Origin: Spirosoma sp.
GTDB lineage: Bacteria; Bacteroidota; Bacteroidia; Cytophagales; Spirosomataceae
NCBI GenBank assembly: GCA_028288385.1
Contig: JAQBNX010000365.1
Coordinates: forward strand, 1 to 8,322
Direction of reading: 5' to 3'
Length of the DNA: 8,322 bases
The position numbers and the translations under genes are program-made. The notes under the pieces were generated by a model. That model worked only from the letters and a program-made list of their open reading frames with translations. It did not search any database and was not told the DNA's origin. Shown piece after piece: positions 7,753 to 8,322 of this stretch; the first letter of the stretch is position 1, and each line of letters begins with the position of its first letter.

Positions 7753-7957
7753 ATAGCAAACGTATTAATTGTAAGCTAGTGACGTATCCGGTGCAGTAAG
7801 ACAAAATAGTGCCGAGTGGCTGGTTACCGCAGTATAGGCATGGAATGACCTTCTCGCTCTATCAACTTCTTGGCTTCCAATCAGTAAGAATAAGCCCCTG
7901 CAGCGTTTAGTTTTAGGGGGCTACCTCGTCTGACTTTCTTTATAACCGCGCCTTGCT
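7753..7957 (+). other. Intergenic leader before the beta-helix gene
   Basis: These 205 bases lie between the terminator and the beta-helix start. No ORF of credible length is seen (the ATG at 7839 meets a stop after two codons) and no exact TAnnTTTG element is found. A promoter for the beta-helix gene is expected here because the upstream transcript is terminated. The only clear structure is the hairpin at 7893-7922. Confidence 0.5.
7893..7922 (+). promoter_or_regulatory. GC-rich hairpin in the leader of the beta-helix gene
   Basis: AGCCCC (7893-7898) pairs with GGGGCT (7917-7922), giving six perfect pairs plus a possible T-G wobble, around an internal loop of about 18 bases that includes CTGCAG. 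It has no T-run behind it, so it is not an obvious terminator. It sits 35 bases upstream of the ATG at 7958 and could be an mRNA leader structure. It matches no riboswitch I recognise; chance cannot be excluded. Confidence 0.35.
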
Positions 7958-8322
7958 ATGGTTGGCCTGAATCGCTTCATTACCCTTGTGTTGCTGTTGC
8001 TCACTAGTGCATTGGGCGCCGTTGCCCAGCCTACCATGCAGAAGAAAATCCAGACCGACCTGATTATGGCCGACGATGGAGCCGTTATCGAACTACCTGC
8101 CGGGACATTTGCCCTCACGGGTAGTTTGTCGTTGCAGGACAAGAACAACATCACCATCCGCGGGGCAGGCGAGGGCAAAACGGTGCTGTCGTTCAAAGGG
8201 CAGACAGAAGGGGCCGAAGGACTGCGCGTTACCAACGGGCAAAAGATTATCATCGAAAACCTGACCGTTCAGGACACCAAAGGCGACGGCATCAAAACCA
8301 TGAACGTGCGCGGCATCACTTT
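7958..8322 (+). CDS. Secreted right-handed parallel beta-helix repeat protein (partial, N-terminal part)
   Basis: The gene runs off the right edge after 121 codons. Residues 1-24 form a signal peptide (MVGLNRFITLVLLLLTSALG then AVAQ, cleavage probably before or after Q24), so the product is exported. The mature part shows the start of a parallel beta-helix: ADDGAVIELPAGTFAL (about 38-53), LQDKNNITIRGAGEGKTVLS (58-77), then rungs around 'GLRVTNGQKIIIENLTVQDT' and 'GDGIKTMNVRGIT'. The 'I-x-L-x-x-G-x-F' and 'N-I-T-I-R-G-x-G-x-x-K-T' patterns are typical of pectate-lyase-like/NosD-like right-handed beta-helix proteins. Whether it is a polysaccharide lyase or a non-catalytic helix protein cannot be decided without the C-terminus. 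An in-frame TAA at 7943-7945 and no other start codon after it fix the ATG at 7958. It lies beyond the terminator of the preceding gene and so belongs to a separate transcript. Confidence 0.82.
   Translation, partial: MVGLNRFITLVLLLLTSALGAVAQPTMQKKIQTDLIMADDGAVIELPAGTFALTGSLSLQDKNNITIRGAGEGKTVLSFKGQTEGAEGLRVTNGQKIIIENLTVQDTKGDGIKTMNVRGIT

Noticed and set aside
7921..8253. Minus-strand frame of about 110 codons over the beta-helix gene
   Set aside because: The plus-strand frame has a signal peptide and beta-helix repeats; the minus-strand translation has no recognisable feature.
1..8322. A novel defence, mobile or biosynthetic system in the window
   Set aside because: Apart from DUF952, every gene falls in a well-described family; no nuclease, transposase, integrase, toxin-antitoxin pair, reverse transcriptase, CRISPR repeat or attachment-site signature is visible.

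Overview
The window looks like chromosomal DNA from a member of the Bacteroidota, most likely the Cytophagales (a Spirosoma-like bacterium). This is an inference from several signs: the protein families and their style, the absence of Shine-Dalgarno motifs before every start with A-rich leaders instead, one TAnnTTTG promoter-like element, moderately GC-rich genes and AT-rich spacers. No tool-based taxonomy was possible.

Layout. At the left edge the first 31 codons of a cyclophilin-type peptidyl-prolyl isomerase are read leftwards (1-95). A 354-base AT-rich divergent spacer follows, with small inverted repeats but no gene. Next comes a tight four-gene rightward operon (450-6500): an RND/HAE1 inner-membrane efflux permease, a small DUF952 protein, an HlyD/AcrA-type periplasmic adaptor and a TolC/NodT-type outer-membrane channel. 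The junctions are a 2-base gap, a 4-base ATGA overlap and a second 4-base ATGA overlap, so the genes are almost certainly co-transcribed and probably translationally coupled. After 89 bases comes a stand-alone mannose-1-phosphate guanylyltransferase (6590-7684), closed by a clear intrinsic terminator. A 273-base spacer with a second, GC-rich hairpin leads to the 5' part of a secreted parallel beta-helix protein that runs off the right edge (7958-8322).

How the genes work together. Permease, adaptor and outer-membrane channel form a complete tripartite pump that would export small molecules across both membranes; its substrate cannot be read from sequence. The DUF952 protein is the odd member, a cytoplasmic protein of unknown function locked between permease and adaptor. 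The guanylyltransferase makes GDP-mannose for surface polysaccharides and is probably a separate unit.

I see no CRISPR array, mobile element, phage gene, tRNA or rRNA, and no clear new multi-gene system. The points most worth a second look are the embedded DUF952 gene, and loss of the transmembrane-10 lysine of the proton relay in a permease that otherwise keeps the relay residues.
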